Shown here: in pieces, positions 1-6,634 of the stretch
Layout of the letters: every line of letters begins with the position of its first letter
How positions within the stretch are numbered: the stretch's first letter is position 1
From: CATQHW01 sp965243545
Lineage (GTDB): Bacteria > Spirochaetota > Spirochaetia > SZUA-6 > Bin103
Direction of reading: 5' to 3'
Assembly (NCBI GenBank): GCA_965243545.1
Contig: OZ251573.1
Location: 3,844,001-3,908,000, forward strand
Length of the DNA: 64,000 bases
Notes under the pieces: model-generated
What the model saw: the letters and a program-made list of their open reading frames with translations, nothing else
Told to the model about the DNA's origin: nothing
The model's database searches: none
Position numbers and translations under genes: made by a program

Positions 1-1
1 G

Positions 2-748
2 CGCGCGCGGGAGCTGATCCGCGGCGGCGCGATCGGCCGGGTGGCGCAGGTGACGGTCGAGCAGGGCGGCAACCTGCTCAACGTCAACTCGCATTACGTC
101 CGCCTGGCGCTGTTCCTGATGGACGAGCCGGCGGTCGAGTGGGTGTTCGGCGCGGTCGAGCGGACCACCGACCACGTGGAGCGCGGCCTGCCGGCGGAGG
201 ACGCCTGCCTCGGCATGGCCGGCTGCGCCAACGGGGCGGCCATCCTGATCCATAGCGGCGCCTCGGCGGCGCCGACGTTGCGTGTGGTGGGAACCGACGG
301 CGTCATGGAGCTCGGAACCGAGATGCCGCCGGACGCCGAAATCCCGTCCGACGCGCCGATGTACATGCCGGAGGGGCCGTCGGCCCGCTACAACCGCGAG
401 ATCGGCACGGCGCGCTACCTCAGCGCCGCGACCGCCGGTTGGCAGACGGTGGAGGCGCCCTGGCACGACCCGTGGGTCCACCAGTGCCGGGAGGCGATCG
501 CCTGGGTGGAGGGGCGCGTGGAGCGGCCGATCAGCGGCGCCGACCGCGGGCGCGCCGTGCAGGAAGTGATGATGGCGCTGTTCGAGTCGGCGCGGAAACG
601 GCGCCGCATCGACCTGCCGCTCAAGACGCTGGTCAACCCGCTCCGGCTGATGGTCGAACGCGGCGACCTGCCGGTCGAGTGGCCCGGCCGCTACGAACGC
701 CGCTCCCGCATCGTGCGCGGCGAGGCGATGGCGTGGCCCGATCCGTGA
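2..748 (+). CDS. Gfo/Idh/MocA-family oxidoreductase, C-terminal part
   Basis: The frame is open from the left edge, so the N-terminal NAD(P)-binding Rossmann domain is missing from this window. The remaining 248 codons begin with the stretch RGGAIGRV, typical of the start of the C-terminal alpha/beta dehydrogenase domain of Gfo/Idh/MocA proteins. The tail, with conserved-looking SGADRGRAVQEVMMALFESA and a basic, Pro-rich end, also fits that family, where this helix follows the substrate domain. Members oxidise or reduce sugars, inositols or related polyols with NAD(P). The substrate cannot be told from this fragment. An internal GTG at 41 could be mistaken for a start but lies inside the domain. 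Confidence 0.8.
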   Translation, partial: RARELIRGGAIGRVAQVTVEQGGNLLNVNSHYVRLALFLMDEPAVEWVFGAVERTTDHVERGLPAEDACLGMAGCANGAAILIHSGASAAPTLRVVGTDGVMELGTEMPPDAEIPSDAPMYMPEGPSARYNREIGTARYLSAATAGWQTVEAPWHDPWVHQCREAIAWVEGRVERPISGADRGRAVQEVMMALFESARKRRRIDLPLKTLVNPLRLMVERGDLPVEWPGRYERRSRIVRGEAMAWPDP

Positions 749-772
749 CCGGGTTCATACTCGGAAGACCTT

Positions 773-789
773 GACGGCTTCGGGCCGTC
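773..789 (+). terminator. UUCG-loop hairpin after the oxidoreductase gene
   Basis: GACGGC-ttcgg-GCCGTC forms a perfect 6-bp stem closed by a stable UUCG-type loop 25 bases after the stop codon at 748. No run of T follows, so termination may need Rho or the hairpin may only protect the 3' end. Confidence 0.45.
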
Positions 790-842
790 GCTACGGATTT
801 CACCGGCGCCGGGATGGAACACGTCCACGGGAATCAAACGCG

Positions 843-878
843 CCGGGATTCCATCGGCGAGATTATGTGGGATCTAAC
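843..878 (-). mobile_element. Orphan terminal fragment of the three-gene transposon
   Basis: These 36 bases are the exact reverse complement of the left end of the transposon copies at 2475 and 5695 (outermost TGTTAGATCCCACA motif, minus its terminal T). Nothing of the ATPase gene follows in the expected direction, so this is a solo end left by deletion or recombination. The 749-1112 stretch holds no intact gene. Confidence 0.85.
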
Positions 879-990
879 CTAACAGGGGGAGTGGCCGGAG
901 ATCATCCGGGCGCACGGCCCGTATAAGGGCCCCGCCGATGCCTGAACATCCCAAGCCGCGCCGGCCGGGTCCCGAAGCGCCGTCACCAAT

Positions 991-1080
991 GCGCTACGAC
1001 CCGCACGCGCCGCCGAGCCGCCCCCGCTGATCCGTCACGACGGCGCCGATGCCGGTCAGGCCACCCTGCTGGACGCCTAC
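991..1080 (+). pseudogene. Transposase fragment (C-terminal beta-barrel part)
   Basis: The segment matches the C-terminal region of the transposase encoded at 3414-4757, in opposite orientation, covering the RYDPxAPPSRP to ATLLDAY part. A one-base deletion in the run of C near 1021 shifts the frame and creates a TGA immediately. It is a dead remnant. Its order relative to the orphan end at 843-878 is the reverse of an intact copy, so the two pieces are not simply one decayed element. Confidence 0.85.
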
Positions 1081-1112
1081 GACCCACGTTGTCGATAACG
1101 GTACAGTACCGC

Positions 1113-1352
1113 ATGAGTGCTGAAGCGATCGCGATCGTGGCCGTAGGGGCGGCGCTGCTGGCGGACTTGCGGGACGATGTGAAAACGCTACGCACCGAGA
1201 CTCGATCCGACATGGCCGACCTGCGCGGTGACGTCCAAGCCCTGCGTGAGCGGGTGGCGCGCATTGAAGGCCGGCTCGACGCGCTGGCGCCGGTGATGGT
1301 GCCGATGCGCCCGATGGCCGAGCCCGTCCGAGCCGCCGGCCCGGCCGCCTGA
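1113..1352 (+). CDS. Small protein with N-terminal membrane-like helix and coiled coil
   Basis: A 79-residue protein starting at ATG 1113. The first 15 residues (SAEAIAIVAVGAALLA) could make a short membrane helix. Residues 20-60 form heptad-like charged repeats (LRDDVKTLRTE, LRGDVQALRERV, IEGRLDAL) predicting a coiled coil, and the tail is Pro/Ala-rich. The layout recalls small membrane-anchored coiled-coil proteins, but I know no function. The 5' leader and first codons recur at 1451-1497 in front of a truncated copy, which supports the start chosen here over the in-frame upstream codon at 1089. Confidence 0.6.
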   Translation: MSAEAIAIVAVGAALLADLRDDVKTLRTETRSDMADLRGDVQALRERVARIEGRLDALAPVMVPMRPMAEPVRAAGPAA

Positions 1353-1476
1353 GTCACCGGCGGCGCCACCGGCACCGACCGCACCGCTGCTCGTCGGTGG
1401 ACGGTTGAATGGCGGGCGACCTGACGTGCGTCCGCGCCGGCCACGCCCCGTATGTCGATAGCTGTACAGTGCCGGC

Positions 1477-1497
1477 ATGAGCGCTGAGGCAATCGAA
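1477..1497 (+). pseudogene. Truncated second copy of the small coiled-coil gene
   Basis: ATGAGCGCTGAGGCAATCGA repeats the beginning of the gene at 1113, with the same leader (TGTCGATA then GTACAGT) just upstream at 1453-1470. Similarity stops at about 1497, where unrelated sequence with GTGTCA repeats begins. This marks the left junction of the AT-rich cassette. Between 1353 and 1450 I see nothing recognisable. Confidence 0.6.
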
Positions 1498-1506
1498 CAA
1501 ACGGGC

Positions 1507-1637
1507 TGTGTCAAAATTGCCCCAGGACGCTATCCTCACATCATCACTTTGATCCATCCGGGGCCACTGTGTCACTTATGCCACACCACTGGGTCAATCT
1601 GACCTATTGACACGCTCCCGCCCGGACGTGCTATAAT
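1507..1637 (+). promoter_or_regulatory. Consensus sigma-70 promoter with GTGTCA half-site array
   Basis: A consensus -35 TTGACA (1607-1612) and -10 TATAAT (1632-1637) are separated by 19 bases, a little long. Upstream lie TGTGTCA (1506-1512), TGTGTCA (1569-1575) and the inverted repeat GTCAAT-N7-ATTGAC (1593-1611), whose right arm overlaps the -35 box, as a repressor operator would. The same block, with a 17-base spacer, sits in front of the lipoprotein gene at 10.7 kb on the other strand, so it is a shared control region. Confidence 0.7.
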
Positions 1638-1714
1638 GCCCCCCATGCTTCAGAAGAAACTCGGAAGTAATAAACCATGTTAGAAGGAGGAAAGAAGAAG
1701 AAACGAAGCTAATA

Positions 1715-1813
1715 ATGGGTCATACAGATTCTTGTACTCCTCTGAACACGTATCTTATAACGAATGATGTAGAAACCCAAGGAGGGAAATATGACAAAGA
1801 AAGAAAACCATAA
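1715..1813 (+). CDS. Possible 32-residue leader peptide in AT-rich cassette
   Basis: ATG 1715 opens 32 codons ending 20 bases inside the next ORF (start 1791), an arrangement suited to translational coupling. A strong AAGGAGG lies at 1684-1690 but is too far upstream to serve this start well. The composition is AT-rich like the rest of the cassette. No homology is recognised and it may be chance or the remnant of a lost gene. Confidence 0.25.
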   Translation: MGHTDSCTPLNTYLITNDVETQGGKYDKERKP

Positions 1814-1946
1814 TGAGTGTGACAGCGACTCTAACAACAATTCTCTAAGCAAGAATGAGTATAGGAGAAACGGGATAAAATGGGAAGTATGCTGCGTCCT
1901 AAGACTCATTTTTGTCAGTTTTAGAATTAAGATTTCAAGGGAATAG
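1791..1946 (+). CDS. Small AT-rich conserved protein, 51 residues (left copy)
   Basis: ATG 1791 is preceded at ideal distance by AAGGAGGG (1779-1786). The product has a hydrophilic Asn/Ser/Glu-rich N-terminus and a hydrophobic segment near residues 33-44 (VLRLIFVSF), possibly membrane-associated. A second copy lies on the opposite strand at 9460-9612. The two differ by gaps of 3 and 9 bases only, so the frame is kept, and the C-terminal 20 residues are nearly identical. That pattern suggests selection on protein. Codon use is far more AT-rich than the chromosomal genes. The function is unknown. Confidence 0.5.
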   Translation: MTKKENHNECDSDSNNNSLSKNEYRRNGIKWEVCCVLRLIFVSFRIKISRE

Positions 1947-2034
1947 GTGCGGTAGAATAAGGATCCGAACGAGCCGGCTTGTCCTGACTAGGGCAGCCGG
2001 CCGTTTCGGGTCAGGCCGCCACCCCAACTGGACG
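1819..2034 (+). repeat. Left arm of ~200-bp inverted repeat
   Basis: This stretch is repeated, inverted and diverged, at 9378-9575. It covers most of the small ORF and a GC-rich 3' block with potential hairpins (GCCGGC ... GCCGGC near 1975-2000). The arms enclose the transposon cluster and may be the conserved 3' part of two related cassettes. From 1947 to 2244 no gene is seen. Confidence 0.75.
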
Positions 2035-2195
2035 ACTGTACAAGCATTACAAGCGTCTAATCCCAAGTTCCAGAAGAATTCGGGCGATAATTCGACCTAA
2101 ATAGTTACGTGAAATGTCCTTATGTATCTGACGGGCCGTTGAAACGTGTCCATGTAAATAACACGCCATCCATCCGAAACATGCTTCATAACTAT

Positions 2196-2224
2196 TTGAC
2201 TTTCATTCGCTTATTGTCTATCTT
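2196..2224 (+). promoter_or_regulatory. Promoter of the IS1634-type remnant
   Basis: TTGACT (2196-2201), 17 bases, TATCTT (2219-2224), ending 20 bases before the ATG of the interrupted transposase gene. Confidence 0.45.
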
Positions 2225-2244
2225 CTCATCCGGTAGACGTATCC

Positions 2245-2474
2245 ATGTACATCGACTGCGTCCCCAACCGCAACTCGCCCCCAGCCATCCTCCTCCGCGA
2301 GTCCTACCGCCTGAACGGCAAGGTCAAAAAGCGCACCCTCGCCAACCTCTCCAAGTGCCCGCCGCACGTCATCAACGGCCTGCGCATCCTCCTCAAGGGC
2401 GGTATCGCCCTCCGCTCCGCACACGACCTCTGGTCCATCGTCCGCAGCTTCCCCCACGGCCACGTCGCCGCCGT
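2245..2474 (+). pseudogene. IS1634-family (IS4 group) transposase, N-terminal fragment
   Basis: From ATG 2245 the frame reads the typical IS1634-type beginning (MYIDCVPNRNSPPAILLRES, then KVKKRTLANLSK and a GGIAL strand). It is interrupted after codon 76 by the three-gene transposon at 2475. The reading frame resumes on the other side of that insertion at 5658-5694 (VLGCLKQLGLH) once one copy of the 4-bp duplicated CCGT is removed. The rest of the gene, including the catalytic DDE core, is absent, replaced by the second transposon copy. Confidence 0.85.
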
Positions 2475-2613
2475 TGTTAGATCCCACATAATCTCGCCGA
2501 TGGAATCCCGGAATAAATCGTCTGGAGAAGTCTCGGGATGTCCCGGATTCTCCCGTCAGGCGAAAGACTGCGGGACAGCGCTTCGGTAGCCATGGCGGTC
2601 GGCGGCGTCGGCA

Positions 2614-3414
2614 TCAGAGGCGCAGTTCTTCGACGGCCGTCTGCAGATGCTCGGCGGTGACCGTGCGCGCATCGTCGAGCGCGGTGGCCGACAAGGCGTA
2701 GTGGGCGATGCGGTTGATCTGCCGAGGCAGCCCGCGGGAGGTCTGAAACAGCGCCTCTGCGGCGGCCGGCTCGAACAGCGGCAACTCGCAGCCGGCCAGA
2801 TGCAGGCGGTGCGCGAGGTAGCCGTCGAGTTCCTCGCGCTGCAGGCCGCCCAAGTGATGGCGCACGACCATGCGCTGGGCAAGCGATTCGTGGACGGTCA
2901 TGGACAGCCTGCGGCGCAACTCGGTGAGGCCGACCAGCAGCAGGCACAGGCGGTGTTCGGAGTCCATGGAGTAGTTGGTCAACAGGCGCAGGTCGTCGAG
3001 CACGTCGGTGCGCAGGAACTGCGCATCGTCGATGATGAGGACCGGCATCCGGTTGGCTTCCCGGACCTGGCGGGTGATCTCGGCGCGGATGGAGCGGTAG
3101 GCGGCGGCGCGGGAGCGTTCGGCCGGCAGACCGAGTTCCCAGGCGATCGACTTGTACATGTCCATGACGTTGCCGGTGGTCAGCGAGACGTAGAGCACGC
3201 GGTAAGCGCCGGGATGCAGGACGGCGGTCACCGCGCGGCAGACGGTGGTCTTGCCGCCGCCGGGCTCACCGGTGAGCAGTCCGATGCCGCGCAGTTGGAG
3301 CAGATGCTGCAGGCGTGCTTCGGCTTCCTGGCGTGCGGCGGACGCGAACAGCAGGTCGGCTTCGATGGCGTCGGCGAACGGCAGGCGGGAGAAGGCGAAG
3401 TGTCGCAGATACAT
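2614..3414 (-). CDS. TniB/ExeA-like AAA ATPase of transposon copy A
   Basis: A 266-residue AAA ATPase with Walker A GEPGGGKT at 49-56 and Walker B VLIIDDAQ at 125-132. The N-terminus (MYLRHFAFSRLPF) is the ExeA/TniB type, not the DnaA-like IstB type. Such ATPases form filaments on target DNA, choose the insertion site and activate the transposase; that role is inferred from relatives. The ATG overlaps the transposase stop by one base (TGATG), so the two are translationally coupled. The copy B protein differs at only a few residues. Confidence 0.85.
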   Translation of the reverse strand: MYLRHFAFSRLPFADAIEADLLFASAARQEAEARLQHLLQLRGIGLLTGEPGGGKTTVCRAVTAVLHPGAYRVLYVSLTTGNVMDMYKSIAWELGLPAERSRAAAYRSIRAEITRQVREANRMPVLIIDDAQFLRTDVLDDLRLLTNYSMDSEHRLCLLLVGLTELRRRLSMTVHESLAQRMVVRHHLGGLQREELDGYLAHRLHLAGCELPLFEPAAAEALFQTSRGLPRQINRIAHYALSATALDDARTVTAEHLQTAVEELRL

Positions 3415-4757
3415 CAGTCGGTCTCCTGGCGGCGGTGCAGGTGGCGCAGGGCCAGCGGCGAGGGGGGCGGCTGGGGCGCTGGGGCCTCAGATTCCAGATG
3501 GCGGGAGGGCCGGTTGCGCTTGACGGAGGCGTTGGCGTAGGCGTCCAGCAGGGTGGCCTGACCGGCATCGGCGCCGTCGTGGCGGATCAGCAGGGGGCGG
3601 CTCGGCGGCGCGTCCGGGTCGTAGCGCACGGTGACGGTGCGGCCGACCAGCAGCGGATCGACTTCGTAGACGCGGCCGTGGAGGCTGATGATGCGGTCGT
3701 TCATGACGCGGCGCCTGGCCTCGAACAGGAACAGGTCGTCCAGGTCGCAGCACGCATCGACGCAGCGCACCTCCTCGGTGTTCAACGCCCACTGCTCATG
3801 CGGGGTGCTGCCGCGCAGGCCGCTGTGGGGGGCGCGGTGATATTCGCCTTCCAGGTAGGCGCCCAGGCGGCCGTTGAGCGCGTCGAGGCTGGCGCCGTCG
3901 TCGGGGGTGAGGAAGGCGAGCAACTGGTCGCGCACGGTGCGGAAGAAGCGTTCGATCTTGCCCTTGCCCTGCGGCTGATAGGGGCGGGCGTGGATCAGCG
4001 CGATGCGCAGCTTGGCGCAGACCAGCGCCAGTTGCTGGGAGCGATAGTTGGCGCCGTTGTCGACGTACAGCCGTTGCGGCACGCCGCGGCGGATGAGCGC
4101 CTGCTTGAAGACCGGCAGGAAGGCGGCGGTGTTCTCGGCGTGGGCGAAGGCGGCGAACGGACACAGGCGGGTGGCGTCGTCAAGGAAGGCGATGAGGTAG
4201 GTCTTGCGGCGGCGCCCGCCGTCGGCGACCGCCGGGCCGTGCATGACGTCGCTCATCCACAACTGGCCGGGGTAGCGGAAGCTGAAGCGGCGGCGGTCGA
4301 CGCCGTCGGCGGCGGCTTGCGGCCTGCTCATCAGCCCCTCGGCGCGCAGCAGCCGGTGCACGGTGGAGCGCGCCAAGCGCACGCCGTCGGGGAGTTGGCC
4401 GCCGTTGGCCGCCTCCTTGATGACCTGCCGCACCGACCAGGATGGGTGCTCGGTCTTGAGCGCTATCAGCAACTCGGCCGCCTGCGGCGGCAGCCGCCGC
4501 GGCTGGCCTCGGTCAGCCCGCGGCTTGGGGTACAGCGCATCGAAGCCGCCGCAGCGATAGGCGTGCAGCCAGTCGCGCAGCGTCTCGGCGGCCACGCTGG
4601 TGCGCAGCGTGCCGGGAATGTCGTAGGTCTGCGCGGCCTTCGCGCGCAACTGCTCGCCGATCCCGACCGCGCCGGGCGGCTGGTGGGCCAGGTCGGCGAT
4701 CAAGCGGTAGCGGAACAGCGCCACCTCGCGGCGCTGAGCTTCTTCGTCGTCATTCAT
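3414..4757 (-). CDS. DDE (rve) transposase with Mu-type C-terminal barrel, copy A
   Basis: A 447-residue transposase. Residues 10-150 contain helix-turn-helix DNA-binding modules. The rve catalytic core follows, with D170 (WMSDVMHG), D233 (YVDNGANY) and E269 (GKIERFF) as the DDE triad. A Mu-transposase-like beta-barrel lies around residues 350-400 (GRVYEVDPLLVGRTVTVRYD). ATG 4757 is chosen over the upstream in-frame GTG at 4808 because AAGGATCG precedes it and the HTH begins soon after. It cuts the element ends and joins them to target DNA, with the downstream ATPase as likely partner. Confidence 0.88.
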   Translation of the reverse strand: MNDDEEAQRREVALFRYRLIADLAHQPPGAVGIGEQLRAKAAQTYDIPGTLRTSVAAETLRDWLHAYRCGGFDALYPKPRADRGQPRRLPPQAAELLIALKTEHPSWSVRQVIKEAANGGQLPDGVRLARSTVHRLLRAEGLMSRPQAAADGVDRRRFSFRYPGQLWMSDVMHGPAVADGGRRRKTYLIAFLDDATRLCPFAAFAHAENTAAFLPVFKQALIRRGVPQRLYVDNGANYRSQQLALVCAKLRIALIHARPYQPQGKGKIERFFRTVRDQLLAFLTPDDGASLDALNGRLGAYLEGEYHRAPHSGLRGSTPHEQWALNTEEVRCVDACCDLDDLFLFEARRRVMNDRIISLHGRVYEVDPLLVGRTVTVRYDPDAPPSRPLLIRHDGADAGQATLLDAYANASVKRNRPSRHLESEAPAPQPPPSPLALRHLHRRQETD

Positions 4758-4807
4758 GTCGGTCGATCCTTGCTGTTCGGGTCCGTCGACCCGGTGATGA
4801 CGACACA

Positions 4808-5431
4808 CTACGGAGGCCGCCGACGGCCGGAATCCCCCATCTGCTGTTGCCGGCCAAAAGTGGGATTCCCAGCCCCGTCGAGGCGGGGGCGCAATCCGAG
4901 CGGCGCCGGCAGCGACGGCAACGACGAGGCGGCCAGCGTCCGCAGCCTCACCAACACCGCCTTGGTCCCCAGCCGTTTGCGGCAGGCGCTCAGTTCGGGG
5001 CGGCAGCCGGCCAGCTCGTCAGGCAGCGAGAGGATCACCGCCCGCAGCGCCGCCCGCACCAGCTTCACGCGGCGGTCCAGCCAGCGCATCGCGCCGGGCA
5101 GCCCCACGTAGTCGGTGCGCGCCTTGGCGACCGCCTTCATCAGACTCGGCGACTGCTCGGCGTGGGTGACCGCCTCTTCCAGTTCCTCCAGCGTTCCGGG
5201 CAGCTGCGCCGCCAGGCAGTCGGGCAGCAGGCTGAAGGTGGTCTGGCTCTCCGGGCAGTACCAGCGCGCGATCAGCGCCCCGCGCGGCCACTTGCGCCGG
5301 TAGGTCCCGTGCCGGGCGAACGAGCAACTGCCGGACTCATGATTCGGGCACCGGTCGAGCCTTGCGTCGCGCCATGCCCTGGTGCTAACGTACTGCTCGC
5401 CGGTGAGCCCCGTTTGGTAGCGAAGCTGCAC
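4808..5431 (-). CDS. Zn-ribbon-like accessory protein of transposon copy A
   Basis: A 207-residue protein from GTG 5431 to a stop just upstream of the transposase gene. Near the N-terminus C28-x7-C36 and C59-P resemble a zinc ribbon (CPNHESGSC ... WYCPESQTTFS), but the last expected Cys of a CPxC knuckle is Ser. The middle is helical and the end basic. A protein of this shape next to a transposase suggests DNA binding or target choice, as TniQ/TnsD do, but I see no TniQ signature. I do not recognise a named family with certainty. The start is weakly supported, with no Shine-Dalgarno at the right distance. Confidence 0.6.
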   Translation of the reverse strand: MQLRYQTGLTGEQYVSTRAWRDARLDRCPNHESGSCSFARHGTYRRKWPRGALIARWYCPESQTTFSLLPDCLAAQLPGTLEELEEAVTHAEQSPSLMKAVAKARTDYVGLPGAMRWLDRRVKLVRAALRAVILSLPDELAGCRPELSACRKRLGTKAVLVRLRTLAASSLPSLPAPLGLRPRLDGAGNPTFGRQQQMGDSGRRRPP

Positions 5432-5597
5432 CGGTCACGGCCCGGCGGGTGGCGTCCCGCGCGGGCCTTTTCTCCTTACGGGTTGATCCTCCCAGGATAC
5501 CCGGCTTCAAGCACCGGCGCAGCCCCCGGCCCGCACTCCACTGCCTCTCCGGCTACCGGCCCCTGTCCCGCATTCGCCCCCCGTCCCACACGATTCG

Positions 5598-5644
5598 TCT
5601 ACGAATCAATCTGAGCAAATCCCGCCCCTCTTCTACGAATCAAT
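5598..5644. repeat. Direct subterminal repeats at the right transposon end
   Basis: TCTACGAATCAAT occurs at 5598-5610 and 5632-5644, 34 bases apart and 13 bases inside the terminal repeat. The first copy is also part of the palindrome GATTCGTCTACGAATC. The same pair is present in copy B (8818-8830 and 8851-8863). They look like multiple transposase-binding sites as in Tn7- and Mu-type ends. Confidence 0.6.
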
Positions 5645-5657
5645 GCGGGATCCAACA

Positions 5658-5694
5658 CCGTGCTCGGCTGCCTCAAGCAACTCGGCCTGCATAC
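5658..5694 (+). pseudogene. Continuation of interrupted IS1634-type gene between the two transposon copies
   Basis: Thirty-seven bases beginning with the duplicated CCGT continue the IS1634 reading frame (VLGCLKQLGLH). Copy B begins directly after it, so the second insertion event lies 33 bases further into the same target gene. Confidence 0.8.
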
Positions 5695-5833
5695 TGTTAG
5701 ATCCCACATAATCTCGCCGATGGAATCCCGGAATAAATCGTCTGGAGGAGTCTCGGGATGTCCCGGATTCTCCCGTCAGGCGAAAGACTGCGGGACAGCG
5801 CCTCGGTAGCCATGGCGGTCGGCGGCGTCGGCA

Positions 5834-6634
5834 TCAGAGGCGCAGCTCTTCGACGGCCGTCTGCAGATGCTCGGCGGTGACCGTGCGCGCATCGTCGAGC
5901 GCGGTGGCCGACAAGGCGTAGTGGGCGATGCGGTTGATCTGCCGAGGCAGCCCGCGGGAGGCCTGAAACAGCGCCTCTGCGGCGGCCGGCTCGAACAGCG
6001 GCACCTCGCAGCCGGCCAGATGCAGACGGTGCGCGAGGTAGCCGTCGAGTTCCTCGCGCTGCAGGCCGCCCAAGTGATGGCGCACGACCATGCGCTGGGC
6101 AAGCGACTCGTGGACGGTCATGGACAGCCTGCGGCGCAACTCGGTGAGGCCGACCAGCAGCAGGCACAGGCGGTGTTCGGAGTCCATGGAGTAGTTGGTC
6201 AACAGGCGCAGGTCGTCGAGCACGTCGGTGCGCAGGAACTGCGCATCGTCGATGATGAGGACCGGCATCCGGTTGGCTTCCCGGACCTGGCGGGTGATCT
6301 CGGCGCGGATGGAGCGGTAGGCGGCGGCGCGGGAGCGTTCGGCCGGCAGACCGAGTTCCCAGGCGATCGACTTGTACATGTCCATGACGTTGCCGGTGGT
6401 CAGCGAGACGTAGAGCACGCGGTAAGCGCCGGGATGCAGGACGGCGGTCACCGCGCGGCAGACGGTGGTCTTGCCGCCGCCGGGCTCACCGGTGAGCAGT
6501 CCGATGCCGCGCAGTTGGAGCAGATGCTGCAGGCGGGCTTCGGCTTCCTGGCGTGCGGCGGACGCGAACAGCAGGTCGGCTTCGATGGCGTCGGCGAACG
6601 GCAGACGGGAGAAGGCGAAGTGTCGCAGATACAT
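5834..6634 (-). CDS. TniB/ExeA-like AAA ATPase of transposon copy B
   Basis: Same 266-residue ATPase as in copy A with intact Walker A (GEPGGGKT) and Walker B (LIIDDAQ) motifs. The visible changes are conservative or surface ones, for example GCEL to GCEV and QTSR to QASR near the C-terminal helices. It starts with the same TGATG overlap with the transposase gene. It appears functional. Confidence 0.85.
   Translation of the reverse strand: MYLRHFAFSRLPFADAIEADLLFASAARQEAEARLQHLLQLRGIGLLTGEPGGGKTTVCRAVTAVLHPGAYRVLYVSLTTGNVMDMYKSIAWELGLPAERSRAAAYRSIRAEITRQVREANRMPVLIIDDAQFLRTDVLDDLRLLTNYSMDSEHRLCLLLVGLTELRRRLSMTVHESLAQRMVVRHHLGGLQREELDGYLAHRLHLAGCEVPLFEPAAAEALFQASRGLPRQINRIAHYALSATALDDARTVTAEHLQTAVEELRL

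Larger units (their letters stand above)
2475..5657 (-). mobile_element. Three-gene transposon, copy A
   Basis: The element is 3183 bp with imperfect 14-bp terminal inverted repeats, TGTTAGATCCCACA on the left and TGCGGGATCCAACA on the right (two mismatches). It is flanked by CCGT on both sides (2471-2474 and 5658-5661), a 4-bp target duplication inside an IS1634-type gene. On the minus strand it encodes a Zn-ribbon-like protein, a DDE transposase with Mu-type C-terminus and a TniB/ExeA-like AAA ATPase, in that order. Transposase plus ATPase recalls IS21 and the Tn7/Tn5053/Tn552 relatives. I cannot assign a named family. It carries no cargo gene. Confidence 0.9.

Noticed and set aside
1709..1909. 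66-codon minus-strand ORF in the left AT-rich cassette
   Set aside because: It is open and partly similar to the frame at the right arm, but has no good ribosome site. The plus-strand ORF over the same bases has an excellent one and fits the shared promoter direction.
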